18,439 nucleotides of DNA from Acidobacteriaceae bacterium (GTDB lineage Bacteria > Acidobacteriota > Terriglobia > Terriglobales > Acidobacteriaceae): positions 1 through 18,439 of the forward strand of contig JAOAPG010000428.1 in assembly GCA_025462785.1 (NCBI GenBank), given 5' to 3'. The stretch's first letter is position 1, and each line of letters opens with the position of its first letter. The notes beneath the pieces were generated by a model. The model made no database searches. It was given only the letters and a program-made list of their open reading frames with translations, and was not told where the DNA came from. The position numbers and the translations under genes are program-made. Positions 1 through 6,332 of the stretch are shown piece after piece.

Positions 1-309
1 CCGAATTCTTTCGGTCCCTACGTTCGTCCGGCATCCGGAACCTTTGGGAACATCTATCGGGACTCGCTATATGGACCAGGATTGGTTAACACAGATCTGT
101 CTGCCGCGAAGAGCTTCGCCATAAAAGAGGGGATGTCGCTCCAGTTCCGTGCCGACGCATTTAACCTGTTCAATCACGTGAATCTTGGTCAGCCGAACGG
201 TTGCGTGGATTGCCAAAACAGCAATGCTGGTCAAATCACCAGCATCATACCCACGCAAGATGGAACCTCGATGCGACGCTTGCAATTCTCGCTTCGGCTT
301 GAATTTTAG
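1..309 (+). CDS. TonB-dependent outer-membrane receptor, Oar-like (C-terminal end only)
   Basis: The reading frame is open from the first base of the window to a TAG stop, so this is the last ~102 residues of a longer gene. The segment around FRADAFNLFNH, followed by a glycine/asparagine-rich loop and the final strand LQFSLRLEF, is typical of the terminal beta-strands of the large Oar-like (carboxypeptidase-regulatory-domain) TonB receptors abundant in Acidobacteriota. The last residue is Phe, as expected for the C-terminal insertion signal of an outer-membrane barrel. The family imports large substrates or binds ligands at the outer membrane using TonB energy. Two secreted glycoside hydrolases follow, so a sugar-polymer ligand is a reasonable inference, but nothing in this fragment shows the substrate. 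Confidence 0.8.
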   Translation, partial: PNSFGPYVRPASGTFGNIYRDSLYGPGLVNTDLSAAKSFAIKEGMSLQFRADAFNLFNHVNLGQPNGCVDCQNSNAGQITSIIPTQDGTSMRRLQFSLRLEF

Positions 310-327
310 CCAATCGGGATGGCTAAA
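305..327 (+). terminator. hairpin overlapping the stop codon of the TonB receptor gene
   Basis: TTTAGCCA (305-312) and TGGCTAAA (320-327) are perfect 8-base inverted arms around a 7-base loop. The TAG stop lies in the left arm. No T-run follows, so this may be an RNA-stabilising 3' hairpin or a weak terminator rather than a classical intrinsic terminator. Confidence 0.4.
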
Positions 328-522
328 GAGGACGAGGGTTACTTAAGAGCTTAATATGTGGGCTCAGTCGGACTCTTGCAATCGTACTGCGTATGTTCGG
401 CTGGACAAACGCCGATTTGTTTGAACTTCCTCATCGTTCACGACGAGAGCAGCAGATACAATTCCTACAATGTCTGCTGCTCACGCGACCACATCTAGTG
501 TCCGCCGATTTGCCAAACATCC

Positions 523-529
523 AGGAGAG
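523..529 (+). promoter_or_regulatory. ribosome binding site that decides the start of the glycoside hydrolase
   Basis: AGGAGAG lies a few bases before the ATG at 533 (AGGAG at 523-527, 5-base spacing). The earlier in-frame ATG at 470 has no such site and would put 21 polar residues before the signal peptide. Two TACAAT hexamers (457-462 and 466-471) could be -10 elements, but no good -35 goes with them. Confidence 0.6.
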
Positions 530-532
530 TCA

Positions 533-3052
533 ATGAATTCAGCTCGCCTTGTGGTGGCGCTGCTCTGGTGTTCCGGCGTTATCGCTATTGCTCAGTCAAA
601 TAACCCAGCGAACGCTGCCGCTCCGATCTTGCCCAACTTTCAATTTGAAAACAGCGTGCCGCTCAAAATTGTGCGCGAAGCTGTTCCAGCCAAACCGTTC
701 ACGGTCGTTGGTCCGCGAGGGGCAATACTCGGCCAGCAAGATGGCGCGTTCGAAGGCTGGGTCTTTCCGTGGAAAATTTTCAGCAATCTGCGCATCACCG
801 CGGAGATGCACGACTATGCCGTCCCAATCGATGTGAACGAGCAGGCAGCCGTGATCGAGGTTCGGCCCGATCACACGACCATCACTTTCTCGCATGCGAA
901 TTTCACCGTGCGAGAAATTCTATTCGCGCCACATAACGCACCCGACGGGACCGGGGTTCTGGCGTTTTTTCAAGTCGAGGCGATACGCCCAATGACGCTT
1001 ACATTTCAGTTCACTCCTGAGATGAAGCGCATGTGGCCAGCTTTGTCCGATGACCGCCCATCTCCTGAATGGGTGAAAACGCCCGGCGGCGGATTCTACC
1101 TCCTGCATTTAAATTTTCCCGATCATGCCGCAGAGATGGAAATGCCCGGAGCCGAGCCCGGCATTTTTCCTCCCTACCAGGAGCGCCCAAAGACATATCC
1201 GCTGCAGTTGGTGCTGCATTTCGATCCCGCTCATGACAGGAATCGCCTTTTCCCCTTGTTACTTACGACCTCAGAAACGGCTGCAGACTCCAGCAGTGCG
1301 GCGTTCGCCGAAAAGTTGGCTGCACTCGGACGCTCCTTTCAACCGCTATACGAAGCGAACGAAACCTATTACAAGAATTTTCTTGCAGAGCATCTCAGCA
1401 TAGAGACTCCCGATAAGCAATTCGATGATGCCTTCACCTGGGCGGAAGTCTCTATCGATCAGCTAAAGGTCGAGACCACGCCCTCTCACAAAGAAACTGC
1501 GCTTGTGGCTGGATTTTACAGCTCCGGCGATTCGGCCCGCCCCGGCTTTGGATGGTACTTTGGCCGCGATTCATTGTGGACTCTCTATGCGGTAAATGCT
1601 TATGGCGATTTTCAGTTAACGCGTGATGAGCTGGAGTTTCTGTTGCACCGGCAGAGTCCTGAGGGCCAGATCATTCATGAGTGGGCGCAAACCGCCGACC
1701 TTGCTGACTGGAAGAGTCTGCCGTACGAGTTCGCATCCTCGGACGCGACGCCGCTTTTACTCATGGCGACCAACGACTATATGCAGGTCAGCGGCGACAC
1801 CGGTTTCGTACAGGCGCATTGGGGCGGCCTGCTGAAAGCCTGGAACTTTGAGACCTCTCACGATTCGGATGGGGACGGCATTTACGAGAATACAGAAGGA
1901 TCGGGATGGGTCGAATCCTGGATTCCGAAAATGCCCCATCAGGAGATCTACCTCGCTGCTCTGGATAAGCAAGCCAGCGAAGCGTTCGCCAAGATGGCCA
2001 GGGCCGCAGACAATTCGCAACTCGCGGACGAAGCTGAGAAACGCGCGAAGCACATAGCACAACAAATCGAAAAAGAATATTTCCTGCCCGATGCGAACTT
2101 CTATGCATTTAGCAAAAACGCTGACGGAACCCTGGACTCGAGCCCGACAATCTATCCAGCCGTAGCCGCTTGGGATGGAACCTTTAATCTTTCCCGCTCC
2201 AGCGGAATGCTTGACAGATGGGGCTCACAGGAATTCTCGACCGATTGGGGCACGCGCGATTTGAGTCCCTCCGTGAGCTTCTACGACCCGATCAGCTATC
2301 ACCAAGGGAGTGTGTGGCCGCTATTCACGGGATGGGTTTCGCTTTCCGAGTATCGTAACGGTCGCGGCCTGTCCGGGTACGCTCACTTGATGCAAAATGC
2401 GGACCTTACCTGGACCCAGGATTTGGGTGCTGTCACAGAGTTACTCTCGGGCGAGTTCTTTAGATGGTTTGGGCGCAGCACCTCGCATCAATTATGGTCG
2501 TCGGCAATGGTGGTGACGCCGACTGTGCGCGGAATGTTTGGAGTGGAGTGGAGTGCCGGCGAGAATACACTTATAGTCACCCCAAATCTACCGGCGCAAT
2601 GGAACGAGGCGAAGATCTCAGGTGTGCCGATCGGAAAGTCGCGCGTTGGTGTCGAGTTCCGGCGGAACGGATCGACGCTCTCAGTCCGTCTCACTGGCGA
2701 CGACGCCAAAGGAGTGAAGCTGGGTTCTAGGGCTGCCGGGGCGAAGGTCGAGAACGGGGAGTTGCGAATCCCGCTGCCTGCAGCAGAAGTGGGTATTACG
2801 CACGGATTGCCCGAAGCCGGGGCCGTTACCTCGCAGATGAAGGTTCTTGATCAGCAAACGTCTCCACGCTCCTTGCGGTTGCGATTGTCCGCTCCTGCCA
2901 ACAGCGATCAAACTCTGTTCTTACGATTGAACGATCCGAAGATCCATCTGCGAAGCGAAGGAACTAAGATAGCCGCGGATTCTTCTCAACTGCAAGTTCA
3001 CTTTCCGCCCGGCACGGGATACGTCGAGAAAGTAGTAACTCTTTCGTGGTGA
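533..3052 (+). CDS. secreted (alpha/alpha)6-barrel glycoside hydrolase, glycogen-debranching/GH63-like
   Basis: The product is about 839 residues from the chosen start. It begins with a signal peptide (MNSARLVVALLWCSGVIAIAQS), so it acts in the periplasm or outside the cell. Residues ~30-300 look like a beta-rich N-terminal domain. The rest resembles the six-hairpin glucosidase fold found in the amylo-alpha-1,6-glucosidase part of debranching enzymes and in GH63. Visible family-like motifs are GRDSLW (344-349), a D-x-D-G-D-G loop followed by E455 in TEGSGWVESW, and HQGSVWP (590-596). A beta-rich C-terminal region follows. The family hydrolyses alpha-glucosidic bonds; the exact substrate cannot be read here and I cannot assign the catalytic pair with certainty. 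It lies downstream of a TonB receptor and converges on a GH36 homologue, suggesting oligosaccharide use. The start at 533 rests on the ribosome binding site and signal peptide. Confidence 0.82.
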   Translation: MNSARLVVALLWCSGVIAIAQSNNPANAAAPILPNFQFENSVPLKIVREAVPAKPFTVVGPRGAILGQQDGAFEGWVFPWKIFSNLRITAEMHDYAVPIDVNEQAAVIEVRPDHTTITFSHANFTVREILFAPHNAPDGTGVLAFFQVEAIRPMTLTFQFTPEMKRMWPALSDDRPSPEWVKTPGGGFYLLHLNFPDHAAEMEMPGAEPGIFPPYQERPKTYPLQLVLHFDPAHDRNRLFPLLLTTSETAADSSSAAFAEKLAALGRSFQPLYEANETYYKNFLAEHLSIETPDKQFDDAFTWAEVSIDQLKVETTPSHKETALVAGFYSSGDSARPGFGWYFGRDSLWTLYAVNAYGDFQLTRDELEFLLHRQSPEGQIIHEWAQTADLADWKSLPYEFASSDATPLLLMATNDYMQVSGDTGFVQAHWGGLLKAWNFETSHDSDGDGIYENTEGSGWVESWIPKMPHQEIYLAALDKQASEAFAKMARAADNSQLADEAEKRAKHIAQQIEKEYFLPDANFYAFSKNADGTLDSSPTIYPAVAAWDGTFNLSRSSGMLDRWGSQEFSTDWGTRDLSPSVSFYDPISYHQGSVWPLFTGWVSLSEYRNGRGLSGYAHLMQNADLTWTQDLGAVTELLSGEFFRWFGRSTSHQLWSSAMVVTPTVRGMFGVEWSAGENTLIVTPNLPAQWNEAKISGVPIGKSRVGVEFRRNGSTLSVRLTGDDAKGVKLGSRAAGAKVENGELRIPLPAAEVGITHGLPEAGAVTSQMKVLDQQTSPRSLRLRLSAPANSDQTLFLRLNDPKIHLRSEGTKIAADSSQLQVHFPPGTGYVEKVVTLSW

Positions 3053-3084
3053 TGGAGCGGTCGCTCTTCAGCAGGGATTGATTT

Positions 3085-3105
3085 TCGCACCCGACAGTAG
3101 TGCGG
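3085..3105. terminator. small hairpin between two convergent glycoside hydrolase genes
   Basis: CGCAC (3086-3090) and GTGCG (3100-3104) pair around a 9-base loop, with one extra G-T pair outside. It lies in the 58-base gap between the two stop codons. There is no clear T-run in either direction, so its role as a terminator is weakly supported. Confidence 0.25.
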
Positions 3106-3110
3106 CCAAT

Positions 3111-5357
3111 TTAGCGAGACGCCGTTCTCCCGACTGGGCGCAACGCGTGTCCACCAATGGCAGCAGCTTGCGTTGACGACCTCTGAGCAGACAACTCTTC
3201 TAAGAAAATAATCTCAGAACTATTTGGAATCCGCAGCCGAAGTTTGAGACCTGTTGTCATAAGTTCGTTGCCGCCCACAACTTGACCGGGAGCGGAATGA
3301 TCGTTGAATCGCAACTGATAGCGCAAACGCGGATTCAGACCCTGCAGCACGAATCTATGCTCGGTTTCGTTCTTGTTCGTCCCACGAAACGCATACAGCA
3401 CACCATGACGCGTTTGCGGATCAAAATATTCCATGCCATCCCAACGTATGCCGTCCGGGCGCTCGGATATGTGGTAGAGGTTCGCGTCGCGAATTAGAGG
3501 GCGCAACTCCGACTTGTAAAGTTGAAGTTCTTGTTTTGCTGCGTCGTGTTGCTGTGTGCTCCAAGAATAAGTGTCGATCATGATGCTAAGCCAACCCATC
3601 ATCCCGCTCCGCAACATATAACGAAAATTCTCAATCCTCGGAGTCGGCCAGCGCTCGACGTAAGTCTCGAGCATGGCTGTGGGCAACACAAAACTGGTGT
3701 CGTAGAAAGCCCGTCGATTCGAAAGTGGGTCGTAGGTATCGGTAACGGAAAAATAGTCGCCATGAGTGGCGCTACCGAAATCGATCATTCGTCCGCCATC
3801 ATTGCAGACCTCAAGCAATAGCCCCGGATGCTTGCGGCGAAGATTCGATTGAATGTCGTAGTAGGCACGAGTTGCGTGGTAGCTTACGTCCGTTGAATTT
3901 GAGCTCCGCACGAATACAAACCCGGCGTCACGATAAGTGCATTTGTTCAGAGGATCTGGTGCGGCATGCGGATGATCGGATGCGTCACAGCCTTGCGCTA
4001 CAAGATAGCCGTCGTGCTCAAGCATATCGAGTTTGTAATCTGTCACTATTCGATCGGTCTCCTGCATAGCCCAGGCCTTCGTTTTAGGAACACCGATGTC
4101 AATGGTTTGACCTTTGAACTCTTCCGGCTTCCACGTTGCGGGCAAATCCGTAGTTAGCCATCCTCGAAGTTCAGGATCACGTACGTTCAACGCTCCAGGT
4201 GCTTCGTCGAGACCCGCCTGTGTCCAGTCCACCCAGAGGCCGAATTTCAAACCCTTTTCATGAGCTTCGTCAGCAATCGGTTGTAGCCCGTGAGGAAATT
4301 TCTTCGGATCCGGGTACCAATCGCCCACACCCCGGAACCAACCGGCATCCAGGTGAAACATCTCAAAGCCGAGGTCGGCAGCATCGCCAATCATGCGGCG
4401 CGCTATCTCCTCGTTAACAGTCATTCCCCCACCCCAACTGTTGTTCACGACAACCGGGTAGTGAGGGTTTCTCCAGGCATCCTGGTTCGTCAGCACCTCT
4501 CGAACCCAGCGACGAAGGACATTCGCCGTTGCGTCCGGACCCCCACTGGTAGCGCCAAGAAATATTCGTGGTGTTTCGAAACTCTCGCCCGGTCTCAACC
4601 GAGTACGAAAAGTGCCGGGGTTTGGATTAAGGCCAACCTCGCCGTGGAGTGATTCGCCCTTCCGAGCCAGGTTTAAATGCGTCCGTGCACTGAACTCGAT
4701 CCCGATATACCACCCAGCTCGTGTGCCGTCCCGACGCTCGGCGAGAAAATATGGAATGATCTCCCTCGCCTCTCCTGGTCGGGGATGCGCGTAAGTACTC
4801 GATGTTCCTTCCCATTCGTATCCATCTTGAACGGGGATTAAGTGAGTTCCAAGCGCAGAAGGAGTGTCCGCATCTTTTTCTACGTAGAACTGCTCGATCG
4901 CGTCCGTTGCTGCCGTCTGCCAGTCAAAAACAAGACTATTCTCAAGCGGTAGCCAGACTTCACGGGAGTCGCGGTTTTCGATCCGAATCTGGTGCTCGAC
5001 CGGACCATGTGTGGAGCGAACTTGCCATTCCCAGGTCAGCCGCAAATGTGGCGAAACCGAGTCATAGACGAACCTGACAATATCATTATTCGTATGGCTC
5101 TGGGCGCTATTAAACCGCCACTCGATCGGGAAGGTTTGCCCCTCCATCTCTGCGCTGGAAATTGAAGTCTCGGCAACCCGGTTCTTCCAGATCACGGTGC
5201 CGCCTTGCAGGCTCTCGAGTTGAGGAGCATTAGGACCAGCCTCAAATCGCAACCGAGTCTCAGCTGTTTCCAGACTGGCTGCTGTTTGAGCTACGGACAA
5301 CCCTGAGAATAGAAGCGAATAGGCTAATAACATCCAACATCGATAATGCCTCTTCAT
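3111..5357 (-). CDS. secreted GH36-type alpha-galactosidase homologue
   Basis: About 748 residues from the chosen start. Residues 1-24 (MKRHYRCWMLLAYSLLFSGLSVAQ) form a signal peptide, which is why I prefer this ATG to the in-frame one at 5411 that adds 18 residues; neither has a clear ribosome binding site. The N-terminal beta domain is followed by a TIM barrel with strong GH36 hallmarks: NNSWGGG, then LDAGWF (D337-A338-G339-W340), the GDWYPDPKKFPHGL stretch and KFGLW. Predicted nucleophile is D444 in YKLDMLEHDGY. The predicted acid/base is an Asp of SVTDTYDP (D540 or D543). The family removes alpha-linked galactose by a retaining mechanism. The usual second Asp of DDGW is Ala and the Trp of the KWD nucleophile motif is Leu, so specificity may differ from true alpha-galactosidases. 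It converges on the upstream glycoside hydrolase gene. Confidence 0.85.
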   Translation of the reverse strand: MKRHYRCWMLLAYSLLFSGLSVAQTAASLETAETRLRFEAGPNAPQLESLQGGTVIWKNRVAETSISSAEMEGQTFPIEWRFNSAQSHTNNDIVRFVYDSVSPHLRLTWEWQVRSTHGPVEHQIRIENRDSREVWLPLENSLVFDWQTAATDAIEQFYVEKDADTPSALGTHLIPVQDGYEWEGTSSTYAHPRPGEAREIIPYFLAERRDGTRAGWYIGIEFSARTHLNLARKGESLHGEVGLNPNPGTFRTRLRPGESFETPRIFLGATSGGPDATANVLRRWVREVLTNQDAWRNPHYPVVVNNSWGGGMTVNEEIARRMIGDAADLGFEMFHLDAGWFRGVGDWYPDPKKFPHGLQPIADEAHEKGLKFGLWVDWTQAGLDEAPGALNVRDPELRGWLTTDLPATWKPEEFKGQTIDIGVPKTKAWAMQETDRIVTDYKLDMLEHDGYLVAQGCDASDHPHAAPDPLNKCTYRDAGFVFVRSSNSTDVSYHATRAYYDIQSNLRRKHPGLLLEVCNDGGRMIDFGSATHGDYFSVTDTYDPLSNRRAFYDTSFVLPTAMLETYVERWPTPRIENFRYMLRSGMMGWLSIMIDTYSWSTQQHDAAKQELQLYKSELRPLIRDANLYHISERPDGIRWDGMEYFDPQTRHGVLYAFRGTNKNETEHRFVLQGLNPRLRYQLRFNDHSAPGQVVGGNELMTTGLKLRLRIPNSSEIIFLEELSAQRSSTQAAAIGGHALRPVGRTASR

Positions 5358-5548
5358 AGTGAAAGCAAAAACCAGCGTACTCCCAGCATACAGAAGATCA
5401 ATTTGGATCATTAACGAAAATGGCGAACCGCCGGGGCACTCTTGTTCGCAAATTTATAACCGGCCGTCTCTGACTGGCGTATTGCCCCGTCCACGCACGA
5501 TCTGCGGTAACGCAAATCACGATCGCTCAGCGTACAATAGAAATAATA

Positions 5549-5758
5549 ATGAAAAACACAAAGTTTGTTGTGAAAGTGAACCGTGTGGGAACTCTTGTTC
5601 CTCAGTACGTCCAGCGTATTAACGTAATTCCTATCCAAACCACGCCCAACCGCAAACTGGCACTCCTCATGGGAAGATTCACAGCCGAGGACACCGTCAC
5701 TTCGATCCAAAATTCGCGGTGCACCCCGGAACTAATTTCCGTACAAGTCACTACCTAG
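5549..5758 (+). CDS. small hypothetical protein, 69 residues
   Basis: I do not recognise a named family. The protein is short, basic and without a signal peptide or membrane segment; its C-terminal half reads MGRFTAEDTVTSIQNSRCTP with a single Cys at 58, and looks like ordinary folded-protein sequence rather than a shadow reading. Support for it being real: no better gene overlaps it, TACAAT (5533-5538) sits just upstream as a possible -10, and a perfect 9-base hairpin followed by five T's begins at its TAG stop. Against it: no Shine-Dalgarno sequence precedes the ATG and no -35 is clear. It is divergent from the GH36 gene. Function unknown. Confidence 0.5.
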   Translation: MKNTKFVVKVNRVGTLVPQYVQRINVIPIQTTPNRKLALLMGRFTAEDTVTSIQNSRCTPELISVQVTT

Positions 5759-5775
5759 TACGGAAACATATTTTT
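5736..5775 (+). terminator. intrinsic terminator of the small orphan gene
   Basis: TTTCCGTAC (5736-5744) and GTACGGAAA (5758-5766) are perfect 9-base arms with a 13-base loop, followed by CATA and TTTTT (5771-5775). The TAG stop (5756-5758) is at the base of the right arm. The arms are only moderately GC-rich, but stem plus T-run fits a rho-independent terminator. Confidence 0.55.
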
Positions 5776-6191
5776 GACCAGCTCCGATGGAATAGGATTG
5801 TGCTAAGTTTTCAAGGTTCCGGTGCGCTGGTCCTTGCCTTCCCTCTTTCCGGTCATTAAAATTCAGCAAGTATTCCGCGACGGCATCCTTGATCCGGATA
5901 CGTTTGTCGTTCGACGCCGCTGCAAATACAACGCCAGCTCTTGTCTGTCGAAGCTCTTGCGGTGAGCTCGCTTTCTTTTTTGTCGCCGGCTGCTACGGCG
6001 GGACTGATGTGTGCTGACAAACTTCCGTACCCGCCGGTTCCTCAATGGGCAGAAGTAACGTTCATAAACGTACCGCTCAGGTCGTTGGTCTGCGACAACG
6101 GCCCAGATTTACATTGACGTAGCGCCTGGATGCTCCCGGGCTTGATTTGCTTGTACAATCCAACTTTTGCCATGATGATCTACAGAGTTGA
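5776..6191. other. non-coding stretch with no recognisable gene
   Basis: No convincing gene on either strand. A 46-codon frame (5822-5965, GTG start) and an arginine-rich minus-strand frame (5863-6045) exist but lack ribosome binding sites or recognisable content. Short protein-like fragments in different plus frames between 5837 and 6120 could be the remains of a decayed gene, but I cannot identify it. The last part is probably leader sequence for the M1-like gene. Confidence 0.45.
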
Positions 6192-6291
6192 ATAGTTCGG
6201 CAGGGCGAACATCACCGAGTCAGATAGTTGGGCTACCAAGTAGTCAGGCAACTATAAGATTTTAAAGACTTAGCATCTTTTACATAACTAT
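6192..6291. promoter_or_regulatory. cluster of ATAGTT/AACTAT half-sites upstream of the M1-like gene
   Basis: ATAGTT occurs at 6192-6197 and 6224-6229, and its complement AACTAT at 6250-6255 and 6286-6291. The middle pair extends to a perfect 7-base inverted repeat (ATAGTTG 6224-6230, CAACTAT 6249-6255); the second and fourth extend to AGATAGTT/AACTATCT. Such an arrangement fits operator half-sites for a dimeric regulator. This is pattern only; no regulator gene is in the window. Confidence 0.35.
6228..6258 (+). promoter_or_regulatory. possible sigma-70-type promoter for the M1-like gene
   Basis: TTGGGC (6228-6233) and TATAAG (6253-6258) are separated by 19 bases, longer than ideal. The -10 matches the consensus at five of six positions. 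Both elements overlap the arms of the 7-base inverted repeat at 6224-6255, so a bound regulator there would be expected to block polymerase. Confidence 0.3.
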
Positions 6292-6332
6292 CTTCATCAT
6301 ACGGAACAGCAAACATCCGGAGAAAGTTCTCA

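Noticed and set aside
5358..5411. Upstream ATG at 5411 as the start of the GH36 gene.
   Set aside because: It adds 18 residues ahead of a clear signal peptide and has no ribosome binding site; not fully excluded.
5822..5965. A 46-codon plus-strand frame with GTG start (reads ...VIKIQQVFRDGILDPDTF...).
   Set aside because: The peptide looks protein-like but has no ribosome binding site and no family I recognise; it may be a remnant of a decayed gene.
5863..6045. Minus-strand 60-codon frame rich in Arg and Lys.
   Set aside because: Composition (RRSSRRQKRKRAHRK) is that of a shadow reading; no ribosome binding site.
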